Notes: generated by a model from the sequence alone, not told the origin. Numbered from the stretch's first letter, positions 33,153 to 41,384 are shown. The stretch: 42,936 nt of DNA from Spyradocola sp034113365 (GCA_034113365.1 JAXEXP010000136.1:1-42936); one strand, 5' to 3'. Program-made: numbers and translations.

Positions 33153-33776
33153 ATGGAAACCCGGAACCAGATCTATGCCTATGTGCGCGTGTCGACGCGC
33201 GAGCAGAACGAGGACCGCCAGCTGCAGGCGCTGCAGGAATTCGGCCTGCCCGAGGACCACATCTACCTGGACAAGCTCAGCGGCAAGGACTTCAACCGCC
33301 CCGCCTACAAGCGGCTGCTCAAGCGCATCAAGCGCGGCGACCTGCTGCTCATCAAGAGCATCGACCGGCTGGGCCGCAACTACCAGGAGATCCTGGAGCA
33401 GTGGCGCAAGCTGACCAAGCTGCGCGGCGTGGACATCCGCGTGCTGGACATGCCGCTGCTGGACACCACGCTGTCCAAGGACCTTCTGGGCACCTTCATC
33501 GCGGATCTCGTGTTGCAGCTGCTCTCCTTTGTGGCGCAGAACGAGCGCGAGACCATCCGCCTGCGCCAGGCCGAGGGCATCGAGGCCGCCAAGCGGCGCG
33601 GCGTGCGCTTCGGCCGTCCCGGCAAGGTGGATTCCGAGGCCTTCGACGCGGTCTACAACCAGTGGCTGCAGGGCGGCCTGACCATCCCCGAGGCCACGCG
33701 GGCGCTGTCGGTGTCGCGCTCGACCTTCTACCGCTTCGCGCGCAAGCGGGAGTATCCCTACAAACACACGCTCTGA
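33153..33776 (+). CDS. Small serine recombinase (resolvase/invertase family)
   Basis: The protein has 207 residues. The catalytic domain has nucleophile Ser14 in YVRVSTREQNEDRQ, and KSIDRLGRNYQEI supplies the conserved Arg-rich region; a long helix with QNERETIRLRQAEGIEAAKRRG follows. The C-terminal helix-turn-helix is TIPEATRALSVSRSTFYRFARKRE. It would cut and rejoin DNA at a short site, by inversion or resolution. No transposase, phage gene or integrated element adjoins it. The ATG at 33153 has AAGGAGG 8 bases upstream; the frame open from 33102 crosses the inverted repeat. Confidence 0.92.
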   Translation: METRNQIYAYVRVSTREQNEDRQLQALQEFGLPEDHIYLDKLSGKDFNRPAYKRLLKRIKRGDLLLIKSIDRLGRNYQEILEQWRKLTKLRGVDIRVLDMPLLDTTLSKDLLGTFIADLVLQLLSFVAQNERETIRLRQAEGIEAAKRRGVRFGRPGKVDSEAFDAVYNQWLQGGLTIPEATRALSVSRSTFYRFARKREYPYKHTL

Positions 33777-33832
33777 CCGCGCAGGGGAAAGTTGTCTCCG
33801 TCAAATTCATGCTTTCTTCCGCGGGAAAAATC

Positions 33833-33841
33833 TGCTATAAT
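33833..33841 (+). promoter_or_regulatory. Extended -10 promoter of the TetR gene
   Basis: TGC-TATAAT (33833-33841) is an extended -10; the -35 position reads TTTCTT and is weak. The start codon lies 36 bases downstream. Confidence 0.6.
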
Positions 33842-33876
33842 GATGGACAAGATTCGGGCGCGAGGGAGGGAAGCTC

Positions 33877-34389
33877 ATGCCGGATTCTTCCATCACCAAA
33901 AAAGCTCTGGCCACCGCGCTCAAGCGGCTGATGGCCACACGCCCGCTGCCCAAGATCAGCATCGGCGACATCTGCGAGGCGTGCAGCATGAACCGCAAGA
34001 GCTTTTACTACCACTTCAAGGACAAATACGACCTGGTCAACTGGATCTTCTACACCGAATTCGTCGAGCGGCTGCTGGATTCTTCGGTGCAGGACAGCGC
34101 GTCCTTTCTCACGGGCATCTGCGAATATTTCTACGCCAACCGCGCCTTCTACGTCAACGCGCTGGAGCAGACGGGGCAGAACAGCTTCTCCGACTACTTC
34201 GCCGAGGTGATGCGCCCCATCATCCTCACCCACTACGCCGACATACTCGACGACGGCGACGCCCACGACTTCTACGCCACCTTCTACACGGACGCCTTCC
34301 TGTGCGCCATCAAGCGCTGGCTGCGCGACGGCAGCATGACGCCCGAGCGCTTCGTGTCGCTCATCACCCGCCTGACCAACCGCGCATAA
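33877..34389 (+). CDS. TetR/AcrR-family transcriptional regulator (DhaS-like)
   Basis: The protein has 170 residues. The N-terminal HTH (about 5-55) reads TKKALATALKRLM with ISIGDICEACSMNRKSFYYHFKDKYDLVNWIF, the DNA-recognition region with the YYHF kernel. The C-terminal domain (TetR_C-like, about 75-170) is short, as in dihydroxyacetone-kinase-regulator-type members. The target genes are not apparent because neighbours are an unrelated recombinase and a repeat-rich gap. It has its own promoter. Confidence 0.88.
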   Translation: MPDSSITKKALATALKRLMATRPLPKISIGDICEACSMNRKSFYYHFKDKYDLVNWIFYTEFVERLLDSSVQDSASFLTGICEYFYANRAFYVNALEQTGQNSFSDYFAEVMRPIILTHYADILDDGDAHDFYATFYTDAFLCAIKRWLRDGSMTPERFVSLITRLTNRA

Positions 34390-34477
34390 CGTCATCCCAG
34401 AAACCCGTCGTTCCGGTCAATCGTTGTGCCCTTCCATGTAACCCCTCAGCAGTCAAAACCAGCAAAAGCGCCCCCGC

Positions 34478-34525
34478 GGCTTCCCCTTGAGGGGAAGCTG
34501 TCGCGAAGCGACTGATGAGGTGTCC
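34478..34525 (+). repeat. REP-like palindromic repeat, copy 6
   Basis: GGCTTCCCCTTGAGGGGAAG, then CTGTCGCGAAGCGAC and TGATGAGGTGTCC. It lies in the gap 34390-34656, which otherwise holds only a terminator. Confidence 0.85.
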
Positions 34526-34600
34526 GTCAAGCACTAGCCCAACCCAAGACGCGCCAAATCACGCCGAATTCATTCCAGTAACACTTTACTACCAAACAAT

Positions 34601-34642
34601 AACGCCCCCTGCCGCAGTTCTTCTGCAACAGGGGGCGTTTTT
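34601..34642. terminator. Terminator between the TetR gene and ftsH
   Basis: AACGCCCCCTG (34601-34611) pairs with CAGGGGGCGTT (34629-34639), inner GCAG/CTGC extends it, and TTT follows. On the minus strand a weaker ATTGTTT follows the stem after ftsH. Confidence 0.8.
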
Positions 34643-34656
34643 CCGTTCCAAACTTC

Positions 34657-36489
34657 TTATTCCGCTTTGCCCTCCAGGATCGCCATGAACTCCTCGCCGG
34701 TGATGGTCTCCTTCTCGTAGAGGTACTTGGCCAGCTCGTGTAGCTTGCCCATGTTCTCGGAGATCAGCTGCTCGGCGCGGGCGTACTGCTGCTTGACCAG
34801 CTCGATGACCTTCTGGTCCAGCTTTGCCGCCGTCTCGGGCGAGCACGCCAGCGACGCGTCGCCGCCCAGATAGACGTTGTTCTGCGTCTGCAGCGCCACC
34901 ATGCCAAATTCGTCGCTCATGCCGAACTGTGCCAGCATCGCGCGCGCCAGGCGCGTGGCCTGCTCGATGTCGTTGGACGCGCCCGTGGTGATGGAGTGGA
35001 ACACCAGATCCTCCGCCACGCGGCCGCCGGTAAAGGTGGCGATCTTGTTTTCGATCTCCTCCTTGGTCATCAGGTTGTGCTCGCCCTCCTCCACCTGCAT
35101 GGTGTAGCCCAGCGCGCCGGAGGTGCGGGGGATGATGGTGATCTTGTGCACGGGCGCCGAGTGCGTCTGCAGCGCCGCCACCAGCGCGTGCCCGATCTCG
35201 TGGTAGGACACGATCAGCTTTTCCTTGTCGGAGAGGATCTTGTTCTTCTTCTGGTAGCCCGCGATGACCACCTCGACGCTCTCCTCCATGTCGCTCTGCA
35301 GCACCTCATTGCGGCCCTGCCGCACGGCGCGCAGCGCGGCCTCGTTGACGATGTTGGCAAGCTCCGCGCCCGACGCGCCCGCCGCAGCGCGCGCGATCGC
35401 GTTAAAGTCCAGGTTGGCCGCATGCTTGACCTTCGCGGCGTGTACGCGCAGGATCGCCTCGCGCCCCGCAAGGTCGGGCAGCTCCACCGGCACGCGCCGG
35501 TCAAAGCGGCCGGGACGCAGCAGCGCCGGATCAAGCGACTCGGGCCGGTTGGTCGCAGCCAGGATCACCACGCCCTTGGTGCCGTCAAAGCCGTCCATCT
35601 CGGTCAGCAGCTGGTTGAGCGTCTGCTCGCGCTCGTCGTTGCCGCCCATGCCGTTCGCGCCGTCGCGCTTCTTGCCGATGGTATCGATCTCGTCGATGAA
35701 CACGATGCAGGGCGCCTTTTCATTGGCCTGCTGGAACAGGTCGCGCACCTTCGCCGCGCCCATGCCCACGAACATCTCCACAAACTCCGAGCCGGAGATG
35801 GAGAAGAAGGGCACGTTCGCCTCGCCCGCGACGGCCTTGGCCAGCAGCGTCTTGCCCGTGCCGGGAGGGCCCACCAGCAGCGCGCCCTTGGGCATCTTGG
35901 CGCCGATCTCGGTGTATTTCTTGGGGTTGTGCAGGAAGTCCACGATCTCGGTCAGCACTTCCTTGGCCTCATCCTCGCCCGCAACGTCGGCAAACTTGAT
36001 GCCCGTGGTCGAGGGCACGTACACCTTTGCGTTGCTCTTGCCAAAGCTCATCGCCGGGTTGCCCACGCCGCCGCCCATCTTCTTCATCATCATGCGCGAC
36101 AGCAGCTGCCCCAGCAGGATCATCGCCGCAAAGGGCAGGATCCAGGTCAGCAGGAATTCCAGGATCGGGTTGGCCTGCTCGACGATCACCTTGCCGTACT
36201 CCACGCCCGCGCTCTCCAGGCGGTTGACCAGGTCGGGGTCGTCCATCTTGCCGGTCTTGTAGATGCGGGGCCGCTCGGCGTTGTCGGAGAACAGGATCAC
36301 GTCCTCCTCCACCTGCACCTGCACAACCTCGCCATTGGACAGCTTGGACAGGAACTCCGAGTAGCCCACCTCCTCAATGGAGCGGTTCATCAGCGTGGGC
36401 ATCAGGAACAGGTTCAGTGCCAGCAGGATCGCCAGTACGATCAGATAATAGAAGATCAACGGTTTTTTCGGGGGCTTGACTTCTTTCAT
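34657..36489 (-). CDS. ftsH: ATP-dependent zinc metalloprotease FtsH
   Basis: The protein has 610 residues, the normal length. Two transmembrane segments (about 11-30 and 109-127) flank a small external domain. The AAA+ domain has Walker A GPPGTGKT (207-214), Walker B FIDEID (264-269) and SRH with RPGRFDRR. The peptidase domain has HEIGH (430-434), where Ala, usual at the third position, is Ile. It degrades unassembled or short-lived membrane and soluble proteins at the cytoplasmic membrane. The ATG has GAAGGAG at 7 bases and overlaps the end of an unknown upstream gene, with which it forms an operon. Confidence 0.97.
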   Translation of the reverse strand: MKEVKPPKKPLIFYYLIVLAILLALNLFLMPTLMNRSIEEVGYSEFLSKLSNGEVVQVQVEEDVILFSDNAERPRIYKTGKMDDPDLVNRLESAGVEYGKVIVEQANPILEFLLTWILPFAAMILLGQLLSRMMMKKMGGGVGNPAMSFGKSNAKVYVPSTTGIKFADVAGEDEAKEVLTEIVDFLHNPKKYTEIGAKMPKGALLVGPPGTGKTLLAKAVAGEANVPFFSISGSEFVEMFVGMGAAKVRDLFQQANEKAPCIVFIDEIDTIGKKRDGANGMGGNDEREQTLNQLLTEMDGFDGTKGVVILAATNRPESLDPALLRPGRFDRRVPVELPDLAGREAILRVHAAKVKHAANLDFNAIARAAAGASGAELANIVNEAALRAVRQGRNEVLQSDMEESVEVVIAGYQKKNKILSDKEKLIVSYHEIGHALVAALQTHSAPVHKITIIPRTSGALGYTMQVEEGEHNLMTKEEIENKIATFTGGRVAEDLVFHSITTGASNDIEQATRLARAMLAQFGMSDEFGMVALQTQNNVYLGGDASLACSPETAAKLDQKVIELVKQQYARAEQLISENMGKLHELAKYLYEKETITGEEFMAILEGKAE

Positions 36490-36493
36490 ATTG

Positions 36494-37522
36494 TCACTCC
36501 TTCGTCTGCTCGTCGGGGTCGTAGGTCACGCGCGGCATGGTGCACATCAAAATGTCCTCCAGCGCAATATTCTGCACGCTCAGGTTGGGCTTGCTTCCCT
36601 GCGCGGTGAACACCGTGCCGTCCGCATGGATGCCCAGCATGCACGGCTCCACCGAGATGATGCGGTCGATGCGCTCAATGTCGCTGAAAAACTCCGCCAG
36701 GAAGGGCAGATAGCGCTTGTGCTCCCGCGCCTTCATCGCGTATTGCTTTACGCGCTCGCTGGTCTCCGCGCTCGTGCCCGGCTCGGTCACCGCGATCAGC
36801 GGCACTGCGCCCAGCTCCTGCGCCAGCGCTTCTGCGCTGCCGTCCGTCACCGCGCCCGCCGTGCCGTCGTTATAGTGTACCCAGGCGCCGTACAGGCAGC
36901 CGCGCTTTTGCAGCTCCTGCGCGCTCTCCCGCGCGCCCGGCTCGTTCTGCGGCACCAGCAGCAGCACGTTGCCCACGTTCTCCACATTGACCAGCGGCAG
37001 CTCGGGCGTGCGCAGCAGCACCACCACCGCGCAGTCCCTGTGCTTGCGGAAGATGGGGTACAGCTCGTCCAGCTCCGTGCGGTCGCCGCCGAACACCAGG
37101 TAGGCGTAAATGCCCAGCTTCTCGCCCTGCCGCATCAGCTCGTCCACGTCGTAGCCCATGCCCTGCCGCAGGTCCAGCACCAGGCACCAGGGCACATTGT
37201 AGCCGTGCTCCGCCTCGTGCGCGCGGATCACCTGCGCGCCGTGCGTCCAGCTGTTGTAGCCCACATTCAGCCCGAATTCCTCAAGAATTTCAGGCCGCAC
37301 GCACCAGATGAGGCGCATCACCATCGCGTAGTAGGCGCTGTCCGGATCGGTCAGCTCCTTCTGCATCACCTCAAACGTGAGCTTCTGGAACCTTCCCTTG
37401 GAAAAGTGCGAGCCCAGATCCACCAGCTTGCGGATGCCCCGCTTGGGATCCTCCCGCACCTCCTCGATTCCCTTGTGAACCGCCGAGCGCACGATGGCGC
37501 GGCGCAGTTCGTTCATTTCCAT
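36494..37522 (-). CDS. Unrecognised protein coupled to ftsH
   Basis: The protein has 342 residues. No signal peptide or membrane segment is evident. Phrases such as MNELRRAIVRSAVHKGIEE, GLNVGYNSWTHGAQVIRAHE, WCLVLDLRQGMG, YAYLVFGG and VVVLLRTPELPLVNVENVGNVLLLV alternate beta strands and helices, suggesting an alpha/beta or TIM-barrel fold. Only a few Cys are present and no CxxxCxxC motif, so it is not an active radical SAM enzyme. The C-terminus has FSDIERIDRIISVEPCMLGIHADG. The stop codon and the ftsH ribosome site overlap, so a role connected with FtsH is possible. I do not assign a function. Confidence 0.6.
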   Translation of the reverse strand: MEMNELRRAIVRSAVHKGIEEVREDPKRGIRKLVDLGSHFSKGRFQKLTFEVMQKELTDPDSAYYAMVMRLIWCVRPEILEEFGLNVGYNSWTHGAQVIRAHEAEHGYNVPWCLVLDLRQGMGYDVDELMRQGEKLGIYAYLVFGGDRTELDELYPIFRKHRDCAVVVLLRTPELPLVNVENVGNVLLLVPQNEPGARESAQELQKRGCLYGAWVHYNDGTAGAVTDGSAEALAQELGAVPLIAVTEPGTSAETSERVKQYAMKAREHKRYLPFLAEFFSDIERIDRIISVEPCMLGIHADGTVFTAQGSKPNLSVQNIALEDILMCTMPRVTYDPDEQTKE

Positions 37523-37540
37523 AGTTCTTCACCCACAATC

Positions 37541-37568
37541 ATCATACCCCACCGCGCCCGTTTTCCAA
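37541..37568 (-). promoter_or_regulatory. Promoter of the unknown-ftsH operon
   Basis: On the minus strand TTGGAA (37568-37563) and TATGAT (37546-37541) are 16 bases apart; the start codon is 19 bases after the -10. Confidence 0.6.
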
Positions 37569-37615
37569 ATAGACAAAAATGCAAATGTGTCCAAAAAGGT
37601 AACAGTTTTCCCAAC

Positions 37616-37634
37616 CTGCGCAAGATTTGCGCAG
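37616..37634. promoter_or_regulatory. Perfect inverted repeat between divergent promoters
   Basis: CTGCGCAA-GAT-TTGCGCAG is an 8-base-arm palindrome upstream of the P-type ATPase promoter and of the ftsH-operon promoter. It may be an operator. Confidence 0.45.
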
Positions 37635-37651
37635 CCCCGCGTTTTTGTCCG

Positions 37652-37680
37652 GTGACAGCGCGGCCTGCGCGCCGTACAAT
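37652..37680 (+). promoter_or_regulatory. Promoter of the P-type ATPase gene
   Basis: GTGACA (37652-37657) and TACAAT (37675-37680) are 17 bases apart, 35 bases before the chosen start. Confidence 0.65.
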
Positions 37681-37714
37681 GTTCCCAACAACTGACAGGG
37701 AGGATGTACAAACC

Positions 37715-40327
37715 TTGACACCGCATGACACCGATCTTCGCGACCTGCTGACCAACCTTCAAACCGACGCCGGTACCGGCCTGACCAGTTCCGAGGCCGC
37801 TTCCCGCCTTGCCCGCGACGGCGAGAACCGCCTGCGCGAGAAAAAGAAAAAATCCATGGCCCAGCGCTTCCTCGACCAGTTCAAGGACGTGATGATCCTG
37901 ATCCTGCTGGCGGCGGCGGTGGTGTCCTTCGCCGTGGCCTGCTCCTCGGGCGAGGCCTCGGAGTTCTTCGAGCCCATCCTCATCGTGGCCATCGTCATCG
38001 CCAACGCCGTGATGGGCGTGCTGCAGGAGAGCAAGGCCGAAAAGGCGCTCGACGCCCTCAAAAACCTCTCCGCGCCCCATGCCCGCGTGCTGCGCGATGG
38101 CAAGGAATCCGTCGTCGAGGCCAAGGACCTCGTCACCGGCGACGTCATCCTGCTGGAAGCGGGCGATTTCGTGCCCGCCGACGCCCGCCTGCTCACCTCC
38201 GCGTCCCTAAAGTGCGAGGAATCCGCCCTCACCGGCGAATCCGTCCCCGCCGAAAAGGACGCCCAGGCCGCCGTCGCCTCCGACGCCCCGCTGGGCGACC
38301 GCCGCAACATGGTCTACTCCGGCTGCTCGGTCACCTACGGCCGCGCCACCGCCGTCGTCACCGCCACCGGCATGAACACCGAGATGGGCAAGATCGCCAA
38401 CCTGCTCGACTCCAGCGAGGACACCCAGACCCCGCTGCAAAAGAAGCTCGCCAACCTGGGTAAGTACCTTGGCATCCTCGCCCTGGCCGCCTGCGCGGTG
38501 GTGTTCGTGGTCGGCCTGCTCAATGGCATGGAGGTCATGGACATCTTTATGACCGCCGTATCGCTGGCCGTCTCCGCCATCCCCGAGGGCCTGCCCGCCA
38601 TCGTGACCATCGTGCTCGCCATCGGCGTGCAGCGCATGGTCAAGCGCAACGCCATCATCCGCCGCCTGCCCGCGGTGGAGACGCTGGGCTCCGCCTCCGT
38701 CATCTGCTCGGACAAGACGGGCACGCTCACCCAGAACCGCATGACGCTCACCCACGCCTACGTCGACGGCGCCCCCGCCCCCGAGGCGATCTCCTCTGAC
38801 AACAGCGAGTCCGTCCGCCGCCTGCTGCGCCTCGCCGCCCTCTGCTGCGACGGCTCCGTCACCTTCACGGGCGACGCCGAGCAGCACATCGGCGACCCCA
38901 CCGAGACCGCGATCCTCGTCGCCGCCCACAAAAACGGCATGGACAAGGACGATCTCAACGCCCAGTCCCCCCGCATCGCCGAGCTGCCCTTCGACTCCGA
39001 CCGCAAGCTGATGACCACCGTCAACCGCATCGACGGCCAGAACGTCGTCATCGTCAAGGGCGCGTTCGACGTGCTCGCCAACCGCTGCACCTCCGGCGAC
39101 CTAGAATCCTCCCGCCGCGTCTGCGACGAAATGAGCGATCAGGCGCTGCGCGTGCTCGCCGTAGCCGCAAAGCACATCGACGCCCTCCCCGACGATCCCA
39201 CCAGCGACGCCCTCGAGCGCGATCTCACGCTGCTTGGCCTCGTCGGCATGATCGACCCGCCCCGCCCCGAGGCGCGCGAGGCCGTCAAGCAGTGCCGCAA
39301 GGCCGGCATCAAGCCCGTGATGATCACCGGCGACCACGTCGTCACCGCCAGCGCCATCGCCCGCGACCTGGGCATCCTACAGCCCGGCGACGAAGCCGTC
39401 ACCGGCGCGCAGCTGCAGAAGATGACCGACAGCCAGCTGGACGCCCGCGTGCGCGGCATCTCGGTCTACGCCCGCGTCTCCCCCGAGGACAAGATCCGCA
39501 TCGTCCGCGCCTGGCAGCGCCAGGGCGAGATCGTGTCCATGACGGGCGACGGCGTCAACGACGCTCCCGCGCTCAAGGCCGCGGACATCGGCTGCGCGAT
39601 GGGCATCACCGGCACCGACGTTGCCAAGGGCGCCGCCGACATGACGCTCACCGACGACAACTTCTCCACCATCGTCTCCGCCGTGCGCGAGGGCCGCGGC
39701 ATCTACGACAACATCAAAAAGGCCGTGGGCTTCCTGCTGGGCACCAACATCGGCGAGATCCTCACCGTGTTCCTGGCGATGGTCTGCTGGCACAAGTCCC
39801 CGCTGTTGTCCATGCAGCTGCTGTGGATCAATCTGGTCACCGACTCGCTGCCCGCCATCGCCATCGGCATGGAGGCCGTCGAGCCCGACGTGATGGAACG
39901 CAAGCCCAAGCCCCGCGACGAGAGCATCTTCGCCCACGGCATGGGCGTCCGCATCGCGCTGCAGGGCCTGCTCTTCTCCGGGCTGACGCTGTTTGCGTTC
40001 CACCTGGGCGAGAGCACCACCGGCTCCCTCGCGGGCGGTCAGACCCTCGCCTTCATGGTGCTGGCGCTGTCGCAGATCTTCCACGCCTTCAACATGCGCA
40101 CCAACCAGAGCCTGTTCAAGGTGGGCGTGTTCTCCAATTCCCAGATGAACAAAGCCGCGCTGGTCTCCCTCGCGCTGACCGCCGCCGTGCTGTTCATCCC
40201 CCCGCTGGCCACCGTTTTCGGCCTGATTCAGCTGCCCGGCTGGCTCTACCTCGCGGGCCTCGGCCTGTCGCTGGTGTCCATCCCCGTGGTGGAGATCACC
40301 AAAGCCCTGGGCCTCCACAAAGCCTAA
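37715..40327 (+). CDS. P2-type Ca2+-transporting ATPase
   Basis: The protein has 870 residues, typical for bacterial SERCA/SPCA-like pumps. It has an N-terminal cation ATPase domain, actuator TGES (173-176), the M4 motif PEGLP (290-294), phosphorylated Asp333 in CSDKTGTLT, hinge GDGVNDAPALKAADIG and M6 NLVTDSLPAIAIG. PEGLP with NxxTD in M6 fits calcium (or Mn2+) rather than heavy metals. It exports the cation from the cytoplasm. Start choice: the in-frame TTG at 37715 has GGGAGG 11 bases upstream, while the in-frame ATG at 37679 lies on the -10 box. The frame stays open to 36476 but is antisense coding there. Confidence 0.93.
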   Translation: MTPHDTDLRDLLTNLQTDAGTGLTSSEAASRLARDGENRLREKKKKSMAQRFLDQFKDVMILILLAAAVVSFAVACSSGEASEFFEPILIVAIVIANAVMGVLQESKAEKALDALKNLSAPHARVLRDGKESVVEAKDLVTGDVILLEAGDFVPADARLLTSASLKCEESALTGESVPAEKDAQAAVASDAPLGDRRNMVYSGCSVTYGRATAVVTATGMNTEMGKIANLLDSSEDTQTPLQKKLANLGKYLGILALAACAVVFVVGLLNGMEVMDIFMTAVSLAVSAIPEGLPAIVTIVLAIGVQRMVKRNAIIRRLPAVETLGSASVICSDKTGTLTQNRMTLTHAYVDGAPAPEAISSDNSESVRRLLRLAALCCDGSVTFTGDAEQHIGDPTETAILVAAHKNGMDKDDLNAQSPRIAELPFDSDRKLMTTVNRIDGQNVVIVKGAFDVLANRCTSGDLESSRRVCDEMSDQALRVLAVAAKHIDALPDDPTSDALERDLTLLGLVGMIDPPRPEAREAVKQCRKAGIKPVMITGDHVVTASAIARDLGILQPGDEAVTGAQLQKMTDSQLDARVRGISVYARVSPEDKIRIVRAWQRQGEIVSMTGDGVNDAPALKAADIGCAMGITGTDVAKGAADMTLTDDNFSTIVSAVREGRGIYDNIKKAVGFLLGTNIGEILTVFLAMVCWHKSPLLSMQLLWINLVTDSLPAIAIGMEAVEPDVMERKPKPRDESIFAHGMGVRIALQGLLFSGLTLFAFHLGESTTGSLAGGQTLAFMVLALSQIFHAFNMRTNQSLFKVGVFSNSQMNKAALVSLALTAAVLFIPPLATVFGLIQLPGWLYLAGLGLSLVSIPVVEITKALGLHKA

Positions 40328-40344
40328 CTACCAAAAACGCCATG

Positions 40345-40382
40345 GCCGTCATCCAGTCGAACATGGCCGAATGACGGCTTTT
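40345..40382 (+). terminator. Terminator after the P-type ATPase gene
   Basis: GCCGTCAT (40345-40352) pairs with ATGACGGC (40371-40378), followed by TTTT. The 18-base loop can form inner pairs. Confidence 0.65.
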
Positions 40383-40477
40383 GCTGTACATTCCGTGCGT
40401 TGAATTCAAGTTTCCCCTTCAGCAAGCAGGGCGTTATGCGCATTTCTGACGGTACAGTGCGGACCGCTGCGGCGCAG

Positions 40478-40525
40478 TCCCACCCTTCAGCCGCCTGCAG
40501 GCGGCAGCTCCCCTCAAGGGGAGCC
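40478..40525 (-). repeat. REP-like palindromic repeat, copy 7 (reverse orientation)
   Basis: On the minus strand GGCTCCCCTTGAGGGGAGCT, then GCCGCCTGCAGGCGGC and TGAAGGGTGGGA. The upstream flank (about 40461-40477, CCGCTGCGGCGCAG) matches the partial element at 12345. It faces copy 8. Confidence 0.85.
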
Positions 40526-40588
40526 TCAAGGCTGCGGTAACCGGGCTGCGCGCGACAAGCCCACTCCCCTCCCAAGCCTGCGCGTTCC

Positions 40589-41341
40589 TCAAGCCTCCCC
40601 TTGAGGGGAGGTGGACGCCTTCGGCGGCCGGAAGGGTGGGAACTCCTCGACCAGCGCGCACAGCTCGTCCAGCGTGCCGTGCCGGGTCACGGACAGATCC
40701 GCACCCTCCGGCGCGATCAGGCAGTCCGTCACCAGGTAGGTGTCCATCCCGATCTTCGCCGCCGCCAGATCCTCCGTGTAATCATTGCCCACCATCAGGC
40801 ACTTTGCCGGATCCAGCCCCAGCTTTTCGCAGATCTCCGCAAAATACCCGGGGTTGGGCTTGCAGCGCGTGCTGTTCTCATAGGTCGTGATGTACGCAAA
40901 ATCCTCCGCGTCCAGCCCCGCCCAGCGGATGCGGCCCAGCGTCGCCACGCGCGGGAAGATGGGGTTCGTGGCCAGCACCACCGGAACCCCCTTCTCCTTG
41001 AGCGCCTTGACGCACCGCCGGGCCAGCGGCGTGGGCTGCGTCATCGCTGCCGCCTCATTGAACTCCTTTGCGTAGAAGTCGTCGAACTGCAGCCTGTCCG
41101 CCAGCTTTTCCTGCCCGAATTCCTCCGCGAACACCTGCCAGAACCTCTCGCAGTTGCTCATGCTGCCGTCGTTTTTCACCATTGCGCCCGTGCCCTTCCA
41201 CACGGTGTCGATCATGTGCTTGGGCTCATACCCCAGCGGCGCGAACCGCCTGCACAGCGCGCCGAAATACCCTTTCACGAACTGATCCTGGTCCATCGGT
41301 AGCAGCGTGCCATCCAGGTCGAATAAGATTGCCTCGTACAT
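40589..41341 (-). CDS. HAD-superfamily hydrolase with REP-encoded C-terminus
   Basis: The protein has 250 residues. HAD motif I is FDLDGTLLPMD (7-17), motif II ATNPIF, motif III KPNPGYF and motif IV VGNDYTEDLAAA. It is a cytoplasmic phosphatase-like enzyme of unknown substrate. The final residues FPPFRPPKASTSPQGEA and the stop are encoded by the palindromic repeat copy 8, so the original C-terminus ended earlier or was replaced. The ATG at 41341 has GGAGGG 6 bases upstream; a longer open frame back to 41938 lies antisense inside the radical SAM gene. It has a consensus promoter overlapping that of the divergent radical SAM gene. Confidence 0.88.
   Translation of the reverse strand: MYEAILFDLDGTLLPMDQDQFVKGYFGALCRRFAPLGYEPKHMIDTVWKGTGAMVKNDGSMSNCERFWQVFAEEFGQEKLADRLQFDDFYAKEFNEAAAMTQPTPLARRCVKALKEKGVPVVLATNPIFPRVATLGRIRWAGLDAEDFAYITTYENSTRCKPNPGYFAEICEKLGLDPAKCLMVGNDYTEDLAAAKIGMDTYLVTDCLIAPEGADLSVTRHGTLDELCALVEEFPPFRPPKASTSPQGEA
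40593..40641 (+). repeat. REP-like palindromic repeat, copy 8 (inside coding sequence)
   Basis: GCCTCCCCTTGAGGGGAGGT, then GGACGCCTTCGGCGGCC and GGAAGGGTGGGA. It is in inverse orientation to copy 7 and lies wholly within the 3' end of the HAD gene. Confidence 0.85.
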
Positions 41342-41384
41342 TTCAAGCCCTCCGAAGATGATAACAGAATAACCATTCCTCCTC

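Noticed and set aside
33088..33776. Serine recombinase as mark of a prophage or conjugative element
   Set aside because: No phage, transfer, transposase or attachment-site genes flank it; neighbours are ordinary chromosomal genes.
36476..37714. Long upstream extension of the P-type ATPase open frame (1283 residues in total)
   Set aside because: The extension is antisense to the unknown-ftsH-operon gene, crosses both promoters and a terminator-like region, and has no homology or plausible start; the pump's natural size fits the TTG start at 37715.
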